The position numbers were made by a program, and so were the translations under genes. Positions 1 to 11,760 of a stretch of DNA of 64,000 bases are shown here, one piece after another. The notes beneath the pieces are model-generated. The model made no database searches and had not been told where the DNA came from. It saw only the letters and a program-made list of their open reading frames with translations. The stretch's first letter is position 1; each line of letters starts with the position of its first letter. The stretch comes from Phorcus lineatus (lineage: Eukaryota > Mollusca > Gastropoda > Trochida > Trochidae): positions 49,263,864-49,327,863 of the forward strand of contig OV121084.1 of NCBI GenBank assembly GCA_921293015.1, given 5' to 3'.

Positions 1-526
1 AACTGACTTTTGTCTGAAAACTATGTAATGAAAAATAGTCTGCAAAATATAGTAGAGTAACAAGGCAATATTTGTCCTACAAGGAACTGGTGCAGTTTCT
101 TTGATTACTTCATGACAATGACATGGACATGAATTAACCGGTTAACCTATTAGTATCTAATCAACATCCGCGAATTTAAATGCTGATTAAAATTAATTAG
201 TTCTATATCTCTACCAGTGTAACGCACTAATCAAATCAAAGAGCTTTCTAGGAGGTTACAATTTAAGTGATTTCGTTCTCATTCGAAATGACTATGGTAT
301 GTATATACATTACAGACTGACACAAAAATATTGAAAACAATCAACACGAAAAAGATGAGTTTAATGTTTTTCATACATGAATTCATAATTCTAAAAATTT
401 GACATTGGTTAAATTGAATTTGTATTTGAAGACACATTAAGGTCCATTTGTGATGCTAATGCTAAGCTTTATATTAATTGTATGTGGTACTCTAGACGTT
501 TACAAAATAAGGAATACAAAGCATTT

Positions 527-637
527 TATGGATTATCAACTTCTTTATTATGAAAAGAGTGAAGTTTCGCTATAGGTTCTTGAAAACGGCAAAGGAACAT
601 GTATCTATCACTATAAGGAAGAAGTTGATAATCCATA
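527..637. repeat. Degenerate foldback (MITE-like) element
   Basis: The ends are inverted repeats of about 20 bp: TATGGATTATCAACTTCTT at 527-545 and its complement at 619-637. The interior is too diverged to pair fully. The termini resemble those of the better preserved foldback at 1558-1703 (AACTTCTTTATT core), so this is probably an older copy of the same non-autonomous family. No transposase is encoded, and target-site duplications are not clear. Confidence 0.65.
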
Positions 638-1061
638 GAATTCCCTGGCTTACTGAAGCTGTATATATTTATGGATATAAATTGTAGTTTTTTCTATTTA
701 AATCCTCTCAATATTTCTAACATTTTGAGAAGAGTTGGCTACAATGCACATTGTAAGTGATACGCAAACACTACCGGTTAATCACTTAGTATTGCTTACA
801 TAATCGCTACAACGCAAGCAGACAATATAATTGCAGTTTGTGCGCTTTATTTCTCCGTTTGCATTCCCAATCGCCTCGTTAAAAGTAGCGATGGAAACTT
901 TAGTTGCAATAAACCGATCATTACTTTCTTTCCTAATGTACGCCTATTCATAAAACCATTTTGTATAAATAAAGTTACGCCATTACTACTCTTTATGTTA
1001 CCATGCACAAGAATAATGTAGGCATATGCTCCTAGTTAATATTTCCATATGTCTGCAACAT

Positions 1062-1099
1062 GCCTATATCTATATGTATATATATATATATATGTATAT
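1062..1099. repeat. Imperfect TA microsatellite
   Basis: A run of TA dinucleotides interrupted by CTA and GTA steps. Confidence 0.85.
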
Positions 1100-1557
1100 G
1101 GTTTTAGTAACTCTAGTAAGCATTACGTTTTACAAAATATTTTCCTGTACTATATGATCGTGAAGGCTAACAAGAAAAACAGCTTCTGTCAAGAAGTGTT
1201 GTAATGAGGATGAACAAATACTGCTGACAAAACAAGCTTATCTCCCGAGTAATGAAAGCAAGCGTTAACATTAGAAATATCACAGAATTAGGAACCAATT
1301 CAATGCACTTTCAGTAACAAATGTTGATTTTTATATAGGTTAAATTTCAATCGATATCAATAGATATGAAAACAATAGATACTACCTTAATTACAATTGC
1401 TCTTAACACATTTCCATTTGATTAAAAAAATCACTCGTTTTTTCTGTCAAATTTGGTCTATGTCTTTTTCAATTCTTGAATATTATTAGAAATCCCGCAA
1501 AGGACAGCACAAAATTACTTCCTTAAGGGGCATTTTAGAAGCTGGATTTATGAACAA

Positions 1558-1703
1558 CAACGAGTTCTTATGGAGAGTCAACTTCTTTATTGCACGAATT
1601 GCGACGTTTCGGTGTAGATTGCTTGATAACGGTGTTAGTATCTACACCAAAACGTCGCAATTCGTGCAGTAAAGAAGTTGACTATCCATAAGAACTCGTT
1701 CTT
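1558..1703. repeat. Foldback (MITE-like) element with 60-bp arms
   Basis: The left arm (about 1560-1618) and right arm (about 1641-1700) are inverted copies about 60 bp long with three mismatches by my count, separated by a 22-bp loop. A transcript would form a strong hairpin. The arms contain AACTTCTTTATT and CGACGTTT boxes that recur, more decayed, at 527-637, and single ends occur at 2708-2729 and 9393-9413. There is no coding capacity, so mobilisation would need an enzyme in trans. High arm identity indicates recent activity or arm correction. Confidence 0.8.
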
Positions 1704-2707
1704 CCTCCGCCAAAAAATTAGTAACGTTATCAGTTAAAGGACTAAGTGTCACTTTAAAAGGAAATTCATCGCTATGCGGTATGAGTCAGTTAAAGCACAA
1801 ATCCTCCTTGTAGTATTTGTCATCCCAAATACATGTAGATATCCTTCAAATTTAAAATCTTTTACTTTTACAACATATATGTCCATTGTCTGTAATAACG
1901 TTACAAAATAAATCGATATATAATTCACCGCTTTTCTCTCTGTTCGTGGAGATTGTTGAAAGTCCCGATGGACAGTACATATAAATGCAAATCTGATGAC
2001 CAGGAAGTATTTCTCGGACTTCCTACCGGACAGTGGTCATTAACACTGTCTGACACGACATCAAACATAAATCATAATAGCACATCGACGTCAAGAGAGC
2101 GATAGCATTGAAATGTGTGTCGGCTTGACGCTAAATGTCAAGTTTTCTCGTAGAGGAGGGTTTCTACTGTAGTGCACACGTAATATATCATGCTGACACA
2201 TGTTTAGAATCTTTATTTCTCCCTGGAAACATATTCGTCACAGACCTACCATCCATTCAAGATAACAAAGTCAATTTCGTCTGAATCCAAACTGGAACTT
2301 TACCAGAAGAAACTTGGATTTTGTGTTTAACTACAATAAATGATTTTAATGTGTAGAATGAACTCTTTCCATTTCCATATTGCCGGTATTGTGGTGAACA
2401 TAAAAAACTGAGATATGCTAAAAAGATTATGGCAGGCGCTATCAAAATATTCAGTCATCATTCTGTCATCAGTGCATCTCAATGTCATCTCGGAATTCGA
2501 CAGCTCTGTTATTCTACCCTTCATGATTTCAGCGAAACAAGATTCGTTACTTGCTATGATTGTTGAGTTAACGTCATATAGTTATTGTATGTGTTATTAA
2601 CTGTTATATGAATTATTAATAGACACTGTTTACTATAATATAAATGTAACCTCCTCTATCCTATTATCATTGCTTGACAACGAAACAAGAAGCTGTCACG
2701 TTCTCAG

Positions 2708-2729
2708 AATAAAGAAGTTGTCATCCATA
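2708..2729. repeat. Solo end of the foldback family
   Basis: AATAAAGAAGTTGTCATCCATA matches the terminal part of the foldback family at 527 and 1558, but no matching inverted end is evident within a few hundred bases. It is probably a truncated copy. Confidence 0.45.
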
Positions 2730-3605
2730 TACTCGTCTCTTATCAGATTTTCAACTTCTAAATGCAACTCAAAGAAGTTCAGTGTTATGGTTCCACTGAT
2801 CACGGCAAACATTCAACTTTTTTTTCAATCTCATTAAATGAGACCCTTTGTATATTGCACTACGTTATGCAGATTTTATAATGCATATAATGAAAGAGCA
2901 TCATACATACCACAACTAAGGGATTACGTATTTTACTTTAATCAATTCGTTTTACACATTCCTAAACATAGCATTGTGTTTCTCTTCATTAAAGTGATTT
3001 ACTTGTAATTGAGGTTGAAAGATACGGCTTGAGATAATCAGAAAGCTACTTAAAACAATAGTTCCACCACGATTGAACCTTTTAGCGTACCCTTCTGTAA
3101 ATAATCATGTATTTACCTTCAGGTTGGAAAATCGTTGTCACGTTAATGAAATATGAAAAACATTTATGTCGGTAATGGCATTTCAAACGTTCTATTGACA
3201 TGTTGTTATTACTTTTACGACGCGTTGGTAAGATATTACCATCCCTTTGTTCGGTATGATAATATCATCGACTGGACATGGTTAACAGGACTCTTTAAGG
3301 CTATGGAATTTTGAATTTTTAACTTGTCAGATTTTCACAAATTGTGGTGTTATCTCCATTCGTACAAACTCCTCTCAATATAGTTCATCAATGGGTTTTC
3401 AAATGTCCCAGTTAAACATTTCTAAACCAAGGAAGTATATGCCTTTGTAAGTCAAGATTCTTATTTGTGTTCCTAAAAGAGGGAATAAGTTTGAGTCAAA
3501 ATGAAACAAATACTTTATCACGCGCAGGTAATTGTCCATCTGTCTACAGGTGTATTATTTCTAATACATCTCAAGTATTATCGATTGTAGATGTAATAAC
3601 ATGAC

Positions 3606-3720
3606 AAATAGGTGTTACACCTGTGGTATAACGAAATGAGGTCAAATCGGGTCACAAAGTTAATGAACTACATATCGCAGTATCTAGGGAATGGTGATCT
3701 ATGTATAATAGTAACTATCT
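3606..3720 (+). repeat. Dispersed repeat, copy 1 of 2
   Basis: The stretch from TAGGTGTTACACCTG through AGGTCAAATCGGGT and TGAACTACATATC to AATAGTAACTAT aligns by eye with 5771-5912 in the same orientation with small indels. No coding potential or terminal structure is seen. The family is unknown to me. Confidence 0.55.
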
Positions 3721-5770
3721 GTTGTATCAGGCTAGATTTTGTTTGATAATTATGACTTGTAAAAACTATATCATATAGGTATGCTTCTTTATGTAAGTCC
3801 TCATTCTTAAACATCATCCTAATTATTTTTTTTCGTTTTCTTCGAAAGCCACGTTACAGTTACGATTGGTATTAAATTTTGAAGTTATTCATTGGATTTG
3901 ACAATATTGTAAGGACGCTGTCTTATGACATCAATTGAAGTTTCCAAAGATTTAAAGTATCCAATGAAACCTATTTAAAAATTATACGAATAAAACAACA
4001 GCCTGATGACATGCTATCTAATTTGAGAACTCCTTGTCAGTTGTATCAATCTCTCTTAAAAATTAGGAATCTTAAAATTGTTCTGTAAACCTGACTTCCA
4101 TGTCAGCAAATGAAGAAGGTTAAGTTTTAAAAACTAGTGTTTAACATCCTCCATTTCCTTCAAACGAAACCCTTTTTTCGCTCAATATGTATGATATGTT
4201 CGTTTTCATCACAAGGCCTCCTTTAATAACGATCTCTATAGGGATTGTACATCACGGGGTAGTCCGGAACTACATCAACCTAGCATTCTAGATAAATATT
4301 TCGTATTGATTTGTTAAAAATACATGATAATCTGCAACGCATAAACGGTTACATCAACCACATAGACGTCCACCAGGCTCTTCTGTTAACTGCTTGTAAG
4401 CTATTTCAATGGAAAGTAGCTCCTTTTTGCGTTGTTGAAATGATGTCATTCATTGTATTCATGAAAAATTTTTCAACGGACGATATAATTCATTGAAATG
4501 AACTGTTAATAAAGTAGTTAATGTGTCCCGGTAACCTTGAGGCTAATCTTAGATTGATTCTCATCTATTGATAATATGAATGATTCATTTAAAAATAAAT
4601 TATGAAATAAAAGTAGTACGTAACTACGCCTATAGTGAATTAAGATTTCCGCATTGTTCGAATCAAAATGTACCACTAATTAACATAGTTTACGTTACAA
4701 GTTCTTAATGCTTATCAAAAATCCGACATTATAAAGCTACAATTCTCTGATGTATCCGACTTGATATACCTACATGTAAATAGTTCGTCGTTCAATCTAG
4801 GGCATGATCACATTGTCGGTAAAGCGCACGTCTAATCAACCTTTGTTCAGTAAACAACACCGGTGAACGAGCTGTCATGGATATTTCGTTCAAGTTAAAC
4901 GGTATGGGCAGCTGATATGTTTTTTTATAGTGGCTAAATAAAACATGGGCTTTACATATGACGTCCACTAAAACTTATTGTTTGGTGGTGTTTAAGAAGG
5001 TAGCTGGATTCAACTGGGGCTGAAAGTTGTACAATGATGTTACGGGAATAAAAAGAAGGAATTTCATTTTTTGTAAAAAGGAATCTTAACTTGACCCTCT
5101 CAACAGCCGTTTATGCATATTACATTTTTAAATTATGCCTTTAAAATTCATGCCAATGCAAGCTTTACTGAGACCTGTCATGGATCCTCTTCATAAAGGC
5201 CTGTTGAATTCATGTCTTAACGAACTATGTCAGTTTATTTTAGATCAACATTTTCATATGATATTTGATCGACATTTCATGTGATACAACTTGAAAAAGA
5301 TTTTAAAATATACGTATACTCAAGACATCAGCGTTTATGTCTGAGGACCCATGCAAGATGTACGCACCACAGTTCTCTTACGAGCTAACATTTTATGTTG
5401 TGGAAAATTAATGGATTGTCATCTTTTAAATCTAAAACAAAATTCTTTCGAAAATAAACAACTTTTTTACATAAAAAGTTTCACAGCGTTTGAATACTCT
5501 TGCAACAATATTCAATTTAATGATTTTTGTTTCGATTCTTACTATACTTACTTTTTTCTTCCTATTAAATACACATATTTTTGTGAAGCGTTTGACTTTC
5601 ATTTCACGATTTGTATATCATTTTTGTTCTATTTGATACCCGTTCTGTTGTTGCATCATCGTGAAAATATTCACGAACAAATGACAATGCATGTTTTGAC
5701 ACTAATCTTATCTACATGTGTAGTGTACCATTGTCAACTGACATCACCGATAAGTAGTTAAATAGTATAT

Positions 5771-5912
5771 AAGTAGGTGTTTCACCTGTCCAGGTGAGGT
5801 ATAATATAAATCAGGTCAAACTGGGTTAGATAAGAACTTGAACTACACATCTGTCTCTGTGATAAGCATTTATCACATTCCCACATTGAGTCAATTGTGT
5901 ATAGTAACTATG
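5771..5912 (+). repeat. Dispersed repeat, copy 2 of 2
   Basis: Partner of 3606-3720: TAGGTGTTTCACCTG, AGGTCAAACTGGGTT, TGAACTACACATC and TATAGTAACTAT occur in the same order. It has extra bases around 5793-5798 and in its second half. Confidence 0.55.
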
Positions 5913-7259
5913 ACTAGACGTAGACAACATAACTAGGATAAACGGGTCGTGGGATACAGAAACGTAGCTGATATTAACTTGGCGATAATCTTATTATCAT
6001 ACTGATGTACTTCTGACACCTTCTCGAAACAAAACTTTTGTAATCAAGTCATTAATTTTAAATGTCACATTCAAGATATCATAGATAAAGAAGTAACCAT
6101 GCGAGTGTCTTTTGGGAAGGTAAATATCCTGCATTGGGAATAAACATTGTATTGTGCGAGCCTTGGCGAGCTGTAAAAATTGTGTTTCTTCTTAATGTAG
6201 AATATCTATATAACACCATCCCAAAACATATGACCTTTGTAACCTCTTTATAATACAATGTCATTTTGCTAATACCATGCAGAAAATGCCTGACAATTGT
6301 GTAATTATAGTTAAAGTTATGTTCTAATGCGCGCAGTGATATATGCAAGTCAACGGTTTAATGACTTTGACGGCGATATTGACACAAAATAAAATTGTTG
6401 CTTTTAGTTAATGATTTATGTATTATGGCATGACTCATGAATAAACATGTCCTTCTTTCACCTTAATGTCGTGTTAACAAGTCGGCGAGTCCTTCTTACT
6501 TAAGGGAACAAACATAACATATGGGACTCTGAAGGTGGATACATGAATTGTATGAACATATGACTCTAACTGCCTTAGGTAGCTGTGAGCAAAATTGTTT
6601 GGTCGGTTTCATTCAAGTAACAGAGGGAGGTGTTTTGACACTGATTGAATAAAAAAAGGGAAAAGAAGCACCCGGTTTTCAGATATTTGTTAAATCAATG
6701 TCTTTGTATCATTTCATACATATTTTGATGAATTTTCAAACGAGGTTCTGACCTTGACCTTTATAATTTCAATCTTGTAATTCCATCCGTTTATAACTCC
6801 AACGGATACTGAAAATATCCGTTTGCTTTATCCTGCTGGGAACACTATCAATTGCATGAAAAAGATAGGGCTTAAATTAATCATTCCTTTTATTTCTTGT
6901 AACTCTTGTTGTTCAAAGCTTTAAGCCACATGTTTTGTCCCTACTATAATCATCTGTAGCAAGTGCATGGAACTTTTTCTGGTTTACGAACAAAGTATGT
7001 CGAACAATCAGCAACATCGTTTCTAACAGGACATTTGGTTTGTCACTAAGTTAGTTAGGCGATATAGCGCGATGATTGGATAATAAGGCTTGGTTGTGCA
7101 AATTTTAAGCGCTAGAGAAATTGAAAAAGCCCCGAAATATATGACAATTTGTAACATATGTTACATGGAGTTTATTAATTGAGTAGACTTTATAGGTAGA
7201 GTATTTAAATTCATGTAGCGTATGTTTTCATAACGTTTGTTAAATTAGAGTTAACTGAA

Positions 7260-7347
7260 GCTAAACACACACAATTAAAACAGAGAGTGAAGACAGCTTT
7301 TCTCCATGTACGTTATGTAATCCTTGAATACGCCCACATCTCATATC
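7260..7347 (+). repeat. Local partial duplication of the next module
   Basis: The sequence from the ACACACA stretch through GTGAAGACAGC to TACGCCCACATCTCATATC is a diverged copy of about 7431-7521, which contains GAATGAAGACAGCG and TACGCCCACATCTCGTATC. It is absent before the equivalent module at 18938, so it arose in block I or was lost from block II. Confidence 0.6.
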
Positions 7348-7752
7348 ATAAGCTCTTTATGTACATGTAACTAGTGCATGTTTTTGCAATGTTTCTAACA
7401 AAAGACTTACTTTAAACTAAACACCGAGACGATTTCACACACCGAATGAAGACAGCGTTTTTCCAACTTTGTTTCGAAACACCTCTGTGGAATCCTGAAA
7501 TACGCCCACATCTCGTATCTGAACTACACATTTCAGTAATGTGATTAGTATCAGCTCACAGGAGTAATAAAGTGAAACTAAGTATACAACGATTTATTAC
7601 AAGATATGTGCGATGATGATTTATCAACAACCATGGAGTACATAAGTGATAGACCATATTACAGTGCTATTGTGGAAATAGAGCATAAAGTATTTGCCTC
7701 GGAGGTTGATCCCGAAAAGCTCTCTACCATTGACTGTCTGTCATTATCACAT
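7348..7752 (+). repeat. Module M1, copy I (405 bp, nearly identical to copy II)
   Basis: It aligns without gaps to 18938-19342 with about eight substitutions by my count (about 98% identity). Flanking block sequence is much more diverged, and the third copy (23482-23882) is only around 70% similar. This contrast implies recent sequence correction, a late second duplication, or selection. The 3' part contains the 45-codon ORF at 7633-7770. Confidence 0.85.
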
Positions 7753-7770
7753 GTAATACTTTATGGATGA
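7633..7770 (+). CDS. Candidate micro-ORF, 45 codons, in module M1
   Basis: The ATG sits in a favourable context (CAACCATGG) and opens a 45-residue frame ending in TGA. It starts MEYISDRPYYSAIVEIEHKV and then has an acidic stretch (residues 24-31, about SEVDPEKL). The composition is ordinary protein-like rather than the Lys/Asn/Ile/Phe bias of translated AT-rich DNA. The copy at 19223-19354 keeps the frame for the first 40 codons, with one amino-acid change (Asp6 to Asn) and one silent change. Against it: the nearly identical region is much longer than the ORF, the third M1 copy has no start codon and has an in-frame stop, and I recognise no domain. Confidence 0.2.
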   Translation: MEYISDRPYYSAIVEIEHKVFASEVDPEKLSTIDCLSLSHVILYG

Positions 7771-8720
7771 TGGAATTCCCATATATCTTTCAGTCTTCTT
7801 AAACCAGTAATAGCAAAAAACAACATAAAACATAAAAGAAATTGTGCGCCATGTATTATAAAACGAATTTGATCCGAAAAGGAATTGCTCACCTCTCGCA
7901 AGGGCTTGCCTGCAGAAATGTTTTTGCATTTGTACAAGTTATTCAGGATATTAATTGGCTGAAAATCTATCGGAACAATACTTTAAAATCTCCAAAGAAA
8001 ATATATAATTAGGTCATTAGTAAGGAGACACCTTCTGAACAGGTTTTTCAAGCGATTCGGAGCGATTCAGGTAATTCTGTTTCAATGAATTCACACTATA
8101 GAGTGTTTTCGGCATGTATTATGAGTGAAACCGGCGTTTTTATGATTTATACCTGTTTTGATGTATAGTGAGTGTACATTTAGAGAAACCTTATGCCAAA
8201 TATGTAGAGCAGTTAACGAGTCAGGGTTGTCAGAATAGTAGGCTTTGATTGGTAAATTAAAAATTAGTATTGTTGTCATCCAAGGCGGACTACGAACGTC
8301 GAAACACAGTGATCGGATTAGATTTTATTTCAAGGGCTACTAATTGTTAAATTCAAAATCTGCACTTCGGCACGTTCAAACGTTTAGCATAATGTCCCTC
8401 AGGACATATATGAGTTTTCTTCTGGCGGGCAATTGTTTTGACTCAAAGCTAGTCAATGAAGATATTAGATTTAAACTTTTCAAATCATATCTTTTTGATA
8501 ACCCTAAATATGTGATGCAAGAAAAGTCATCGTTGTCATCAAGATATGCACCAATGTGTACATCAACGTGAAAGCAAATATATTTTTATATATTTAGTTT
8601 CCGTCGTAACATAAAATTCGCCATGCTATAATTGAACAACACAGGGTTCTATGTTTAAATTGTGGGCCATGATGCCCTTTACTCAACCATCAAGCATTCA
8701 ATTGAGGTTTATATTCAAAA

Positions 8721-9393
8721 GTTCACAGTATCTGGTCTTTTCTCCACAAAATCTCAAAACATCTGGTCTGTGGTTGTCCTGTCCCCAGACATCTTGGTCA
8801 ATCTGTACAGAGCTGCCTTAGACTAAAGAGATTGTAGTTATATTATAATTTTTCGTTCAAGCTGCCCTGTGCCCTGAAAATGCTTTTTTAGATTAGGACC
8901 AGGTCTTTGGTTTCTTTATTCCGAAACATATTGTCTCTGGCTGACTTTTGCCCCAACATCCGATCTGACGTTCTCTAATTCTCACTCCTTTGGTCTCTGG
9001 TTCCTTTTCTTCCCAAACATTTGGTCTTTGGTTCACTTATTCTAAAACATATGGTCAAACGTTCTCTAATTCACAGTCATGTGGTCTGTGGTTCCATTAA
9101 TCCCAAACATCTGGTCTGTGGTTCCTTTTCTTCTAAAACATCTGGTCTTTGGTTCCTTTTCTTCCCAAACATCTGGTCTATGGTTCCATTATTCTAAAAC
9201 ATCTGGTCTTTGGTTCCTTTTCTTCCCAAACATCTGATCTATGGTTCCCTTATTCTAAAACATCTGGTCTATGGTTCCCTTATTCTAAAACATATGGTCA
9301 AACATTCTCTAATTCACAGTCATTTGGTCTGTGGTTCCATTAATCCCAAACATTTGGTCTCTGGTTCCTTTTCTTCTAAAACATCTGGTCTTT
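8721..9393 (+). repeat. 30-31 bp minisatellite (TGGTCT repeats)
   Basis: Units near AAACATCTGGTCTTTGGTTC plus a 10-11 bp variable tail (CTTTTCTTCCC or CATTATTCTA) repeat about 16 times. They are regular from about 8897 to 9393, with decayed units upstream to about 8721. A larger unit with TATGGTCAAACGTTCTC and CACAGTCAT occurs twice (about 9045-9108 and 9289-9350), so the array grew partly by multimer duplication. The short ORFs across it (9149-9401) are by-products of the repetition. A similar single unit may lie near 26276-26300. Confidence 0.85.
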
Positions 9394-9413
9394 ATGGATG
9401 ACAACTTTTTTAT
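9393..9413. repeat. Solo end of the foldback family
   Basis: TATGGATGACAACTTTTTTA directly abuts the minisatellite and resembles the outer end of the foldback elements at 527 and 1558. A possible partner, CTACTTCTTTACCC, lies near 9440 but is in the same orientation and not a clean inverted repeat. Confidence 0.4.
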
Positions 9414-10101
9414 TTAGTTCACACGACGATTCTTGGCTACTTCTTTACCCTTCATTAGGTGGATAATGAAAAAGATGTTTGGTATATAGGAAGCCATGGG
9501 TGAGTTGCAAGGATAATAATACAAAGAGTTATAATACAGATTCTTATTAGAATGCTGAATGTTTACAAAATGGAGTGGGCTTTGTTTCTCTGGTGATTTG
9601 CCAGGCGGTGGGGAGGTATTAATTAAGTTTCAGCTATTGTTTATTAAGTACTTACCGTGCTATTGGTAATCTTTATTTTAGAAAAAAACATAACGACAAA
9701 CATGTGTTGCGAACAAATAAAGTGAAGCGAATTCAGGAGGATCAATGAACTAGAATGAATTGAGCACGGCACTTTTAATGAAAGGAAATGGCAGCAGAGA
9801 CTTCAGGTCACTTTAACCTTGTTCAGACTTCCTAATAGGTCAGTCATGAATACAAATGCATTCATACATGACAATTCTGATAACGAAGATCATTACGAAA
9901 TCCCCTCAGCTTCCAAAAGACTTTAATTACTTTAAAAGGATGAAACGATGCCAAAACATAAGGCGCCAGTAATCATGCAAGATATCTGACGTAAGTCGAA
10001 GGTTCCGATCGAAACGTCTTCTGTTAGTTAACCGATTTGCTACATTGCATCGTGTCAGCTCACAGCAAAGTGAGCTTCATTCTGCAGTCTATTCTTGCAA
10101 T

Positions 10102-10170
10102 TGACCTTTAGGTTTGGAAACAATCTGGCGGGATTCTTAGAGAAACCAGACACAGATCTCCACCACCCAG
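10102..10170 (+). repeat. Conserved TGACCTTTAG box, type A, copy 1
   Basis: It begins TGACCTTTAGGTTTGGAAAC and continues with AATCTGGCGGGATTCTTAGAG and CAGACACAGATCTCCACCAC. The same order occurs at 13598, 20956 (start decayed) and 24451. About 265 bp upstream lies a second conserved patch (TCAGTCATGAATAC, about 9839). The reverse complement of the first bases reads AAAGGTCA, which matches a monomeric nuclear-receptor half-site. Confidence 0.75.
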
Positions 10171-11151
10171 AGAAAGAAGCTTCTTTTTATATCTAACCAT
10201 GTGTAAGATTTTTCATGATCATGTTTAAGTGAAATTTAAGGAAAATGTATTACAGAATTGAAATTGTTAATTGAATTAGTTAAACAAAGTTTGATTCTCT
10301 AATTGATGAGAGAAAATAGTGGTAAAAGTGGCATGCGTATTAAAACGTAATTTATGTGAGTAAAATGATGGTTTCAGAAAAATGTATATTATGAAATTTA
10401 TCACAAGGACCTATGAAGAATTAATATTTTTTGTATTTTCACACATAATTGAAAGTATTGATTGCTTTATAGTTATATAATGATAGTAAATATGACTGAC
10501 CATCAAAGAAAAAGAAAATGGAATATCATTGTTTGATAATTTTCAAAAATAACAAATAACCATGCAGGCGCTATTACATCAAAATCTAAGAACCTATTTG
10601 ACATGTAAACATGCAACATCAAAGACACGTTTTAGAAGAACATAAATCTTGCTTTCTCGTTTTCTGTACTTTCATCTCAACATGTGCATAACATACAATG
10701 CATATGAACTTTTGCTAGCTTACATGTAACCCTATAAATAGCGGGTTGTTAAGCCGCTTCATTATTTTGAATAAAAATGAGCTTTCATCTTCTGTCTTAC
10801 AATCTAATCTGGTCTACCACATGGTGAAATCTTAAAATGAAAACAATATTTAGAGTACAAATACATGAAAAATTACAAGACGAAGTTCTTAAGCGCTAGA
10901 ACTCTGTAACAAGACGTGCCTGGTGGGACTAAAACCTCCTGGATAAATGATTTGATTAAGCGAACGAGCTTATTGTCCAATCTAAGACAGCTCAGCTAAA
11001 TTCATAAATTTAAAAATTTATATCTTGAGCACTAGGTTACCATAAACCTTTTATTTCGTTAGTCAAGAAAAGCAATTGTATCATTAGATTTTGAAGACGT
11101 TAATATAAACGACGCCTACAAACTGTATCACGCGTACAAACTGCATGATTC

Positions 11152-11215
11152 TGACCTTTAGGTGTGAACGCAATCTGGCGGGATTCTTACAATTAAGGAA
11201 ACTCCTGCATATGTT
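11152..11215 (+). repeat. Conserved TGACCTTTAG box, type B, copy 1
   Basis: TGACCTTTAGGTGTGAACGC is followed by AATCTGGCGGGATTCTTACAA. Type B matches type A over the first 36 or so bases and then has its own tail (GAAACTCCTGCAT). Other type B copies lie at 21248, 25481, 28492 and 37319. Confidence 0.75.
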
Positions 11216-11591
11216 GCAAAAGGTAACTGCTGTGGATTAGTTTGTAAAAATTGTTGTTAAAAGGATTGCAAAAACATTAGTACCAAAGGTTACCTTTAGT
11301 AGAAACAAAAGGAGGGAGAGGAGAAATAGAAAAAATAAATGATGTTGACCAGCGTGCAATCATGAAGTAAAAGGATAGGTGAGTGTCTTGAGGTTACCCC
11401 AACCTTCTTCTGATTTCCTTACAAGTCAGTCATGAAGACAATTACATCGAAACATGATAGTTCTAATAACAATGAAATCCTCATCAATTGCAATTTGTGA
11501 GCAAAGATGCATATTTGCTATTTCTGTCACTTTTTTTCACGTGTTTGTGGATAAGCATTTATATTACATTATGTATTACAATATACATGTA

Positions 11592-11652
11592 TCGCCGCTA
11601 ATGGCTGAAATATTGCCCAAGCGGCGTTAAGCAATAACTCACTCACTCACTC
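11592..11652 (+). mobile_element. 5'-truncated SINE-like retroposon tail with 14-bp target-site duplications
   Basis: The 61-bp insert TCGCCGCTAATGG...GCGGCGTTAAGC ends in four ACTC units and is flanked by perfect 14-bp direct repeats ACAATATACATGTA (11578-11591 and 11653-11666). Direct repeats plus a simple-sequence tail indicate target-primed insertion on the plus strand. The GGCGTTAAGC plus (ACTC)n tail is one I associate with abalone-type genomes. Paralogous module C copies at about 27.1 and 35.25 kb lack it, so it inserted after the blocks duplicated. Confidence 0.85.
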
Positions 11653-11687
11653 ACAATATACATGTAGGTTCCTCTCGGGACCGTTGC

Positions 11688-11760
11688 TGACCTTTAGTTT
11701 TGGAAGAAGTTTGCTAGGAATCCTTCACGCAATTAGTTCCAGATTCCAAGTACTACCGCA
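11688..11760 (+). repeat. Conserved TGACCTTTAG box, type C, copy 1
   Basis: It reads GCTGACCTTTAGTTTTGGAA, then a diverged TTTGCTAGGAATCCTT that corresponds to the CTGGCGGGATTCTT of types A and B, then TTAGTTCCAGATTCC. Other type C copies are at 27141 and 35280. The 63-codon frame through this copy (11684-11875) is not kept in them. Confidence 0.7.

Larger units (their letters stand above)
1..7085. other. AT-rich DNA without a recognisable gene
   Basis: Apart from the repeats listed separately I see no gene here. The longest open frame (5351-5761, plus, 136 codons) is rich in Phe, Tyr, Leu, Ile and Cys, as expected from translated AT-rich non-coding DNA. It shows no domain, and one frame of this length is not surprising in 64 kb of such sequence. 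No tRNA or rRNA signature was seen. Confidence 0.6.

Noticed and set aside
5351-5761. 136-codon ORF, longest outside the LINE
   Set aside because: Composition follows AT-rich DNA (Phe, Tyr, Leu, Ile, Cys), no domain or splice border, and a frame of this length is expected about once by chance in such a window.
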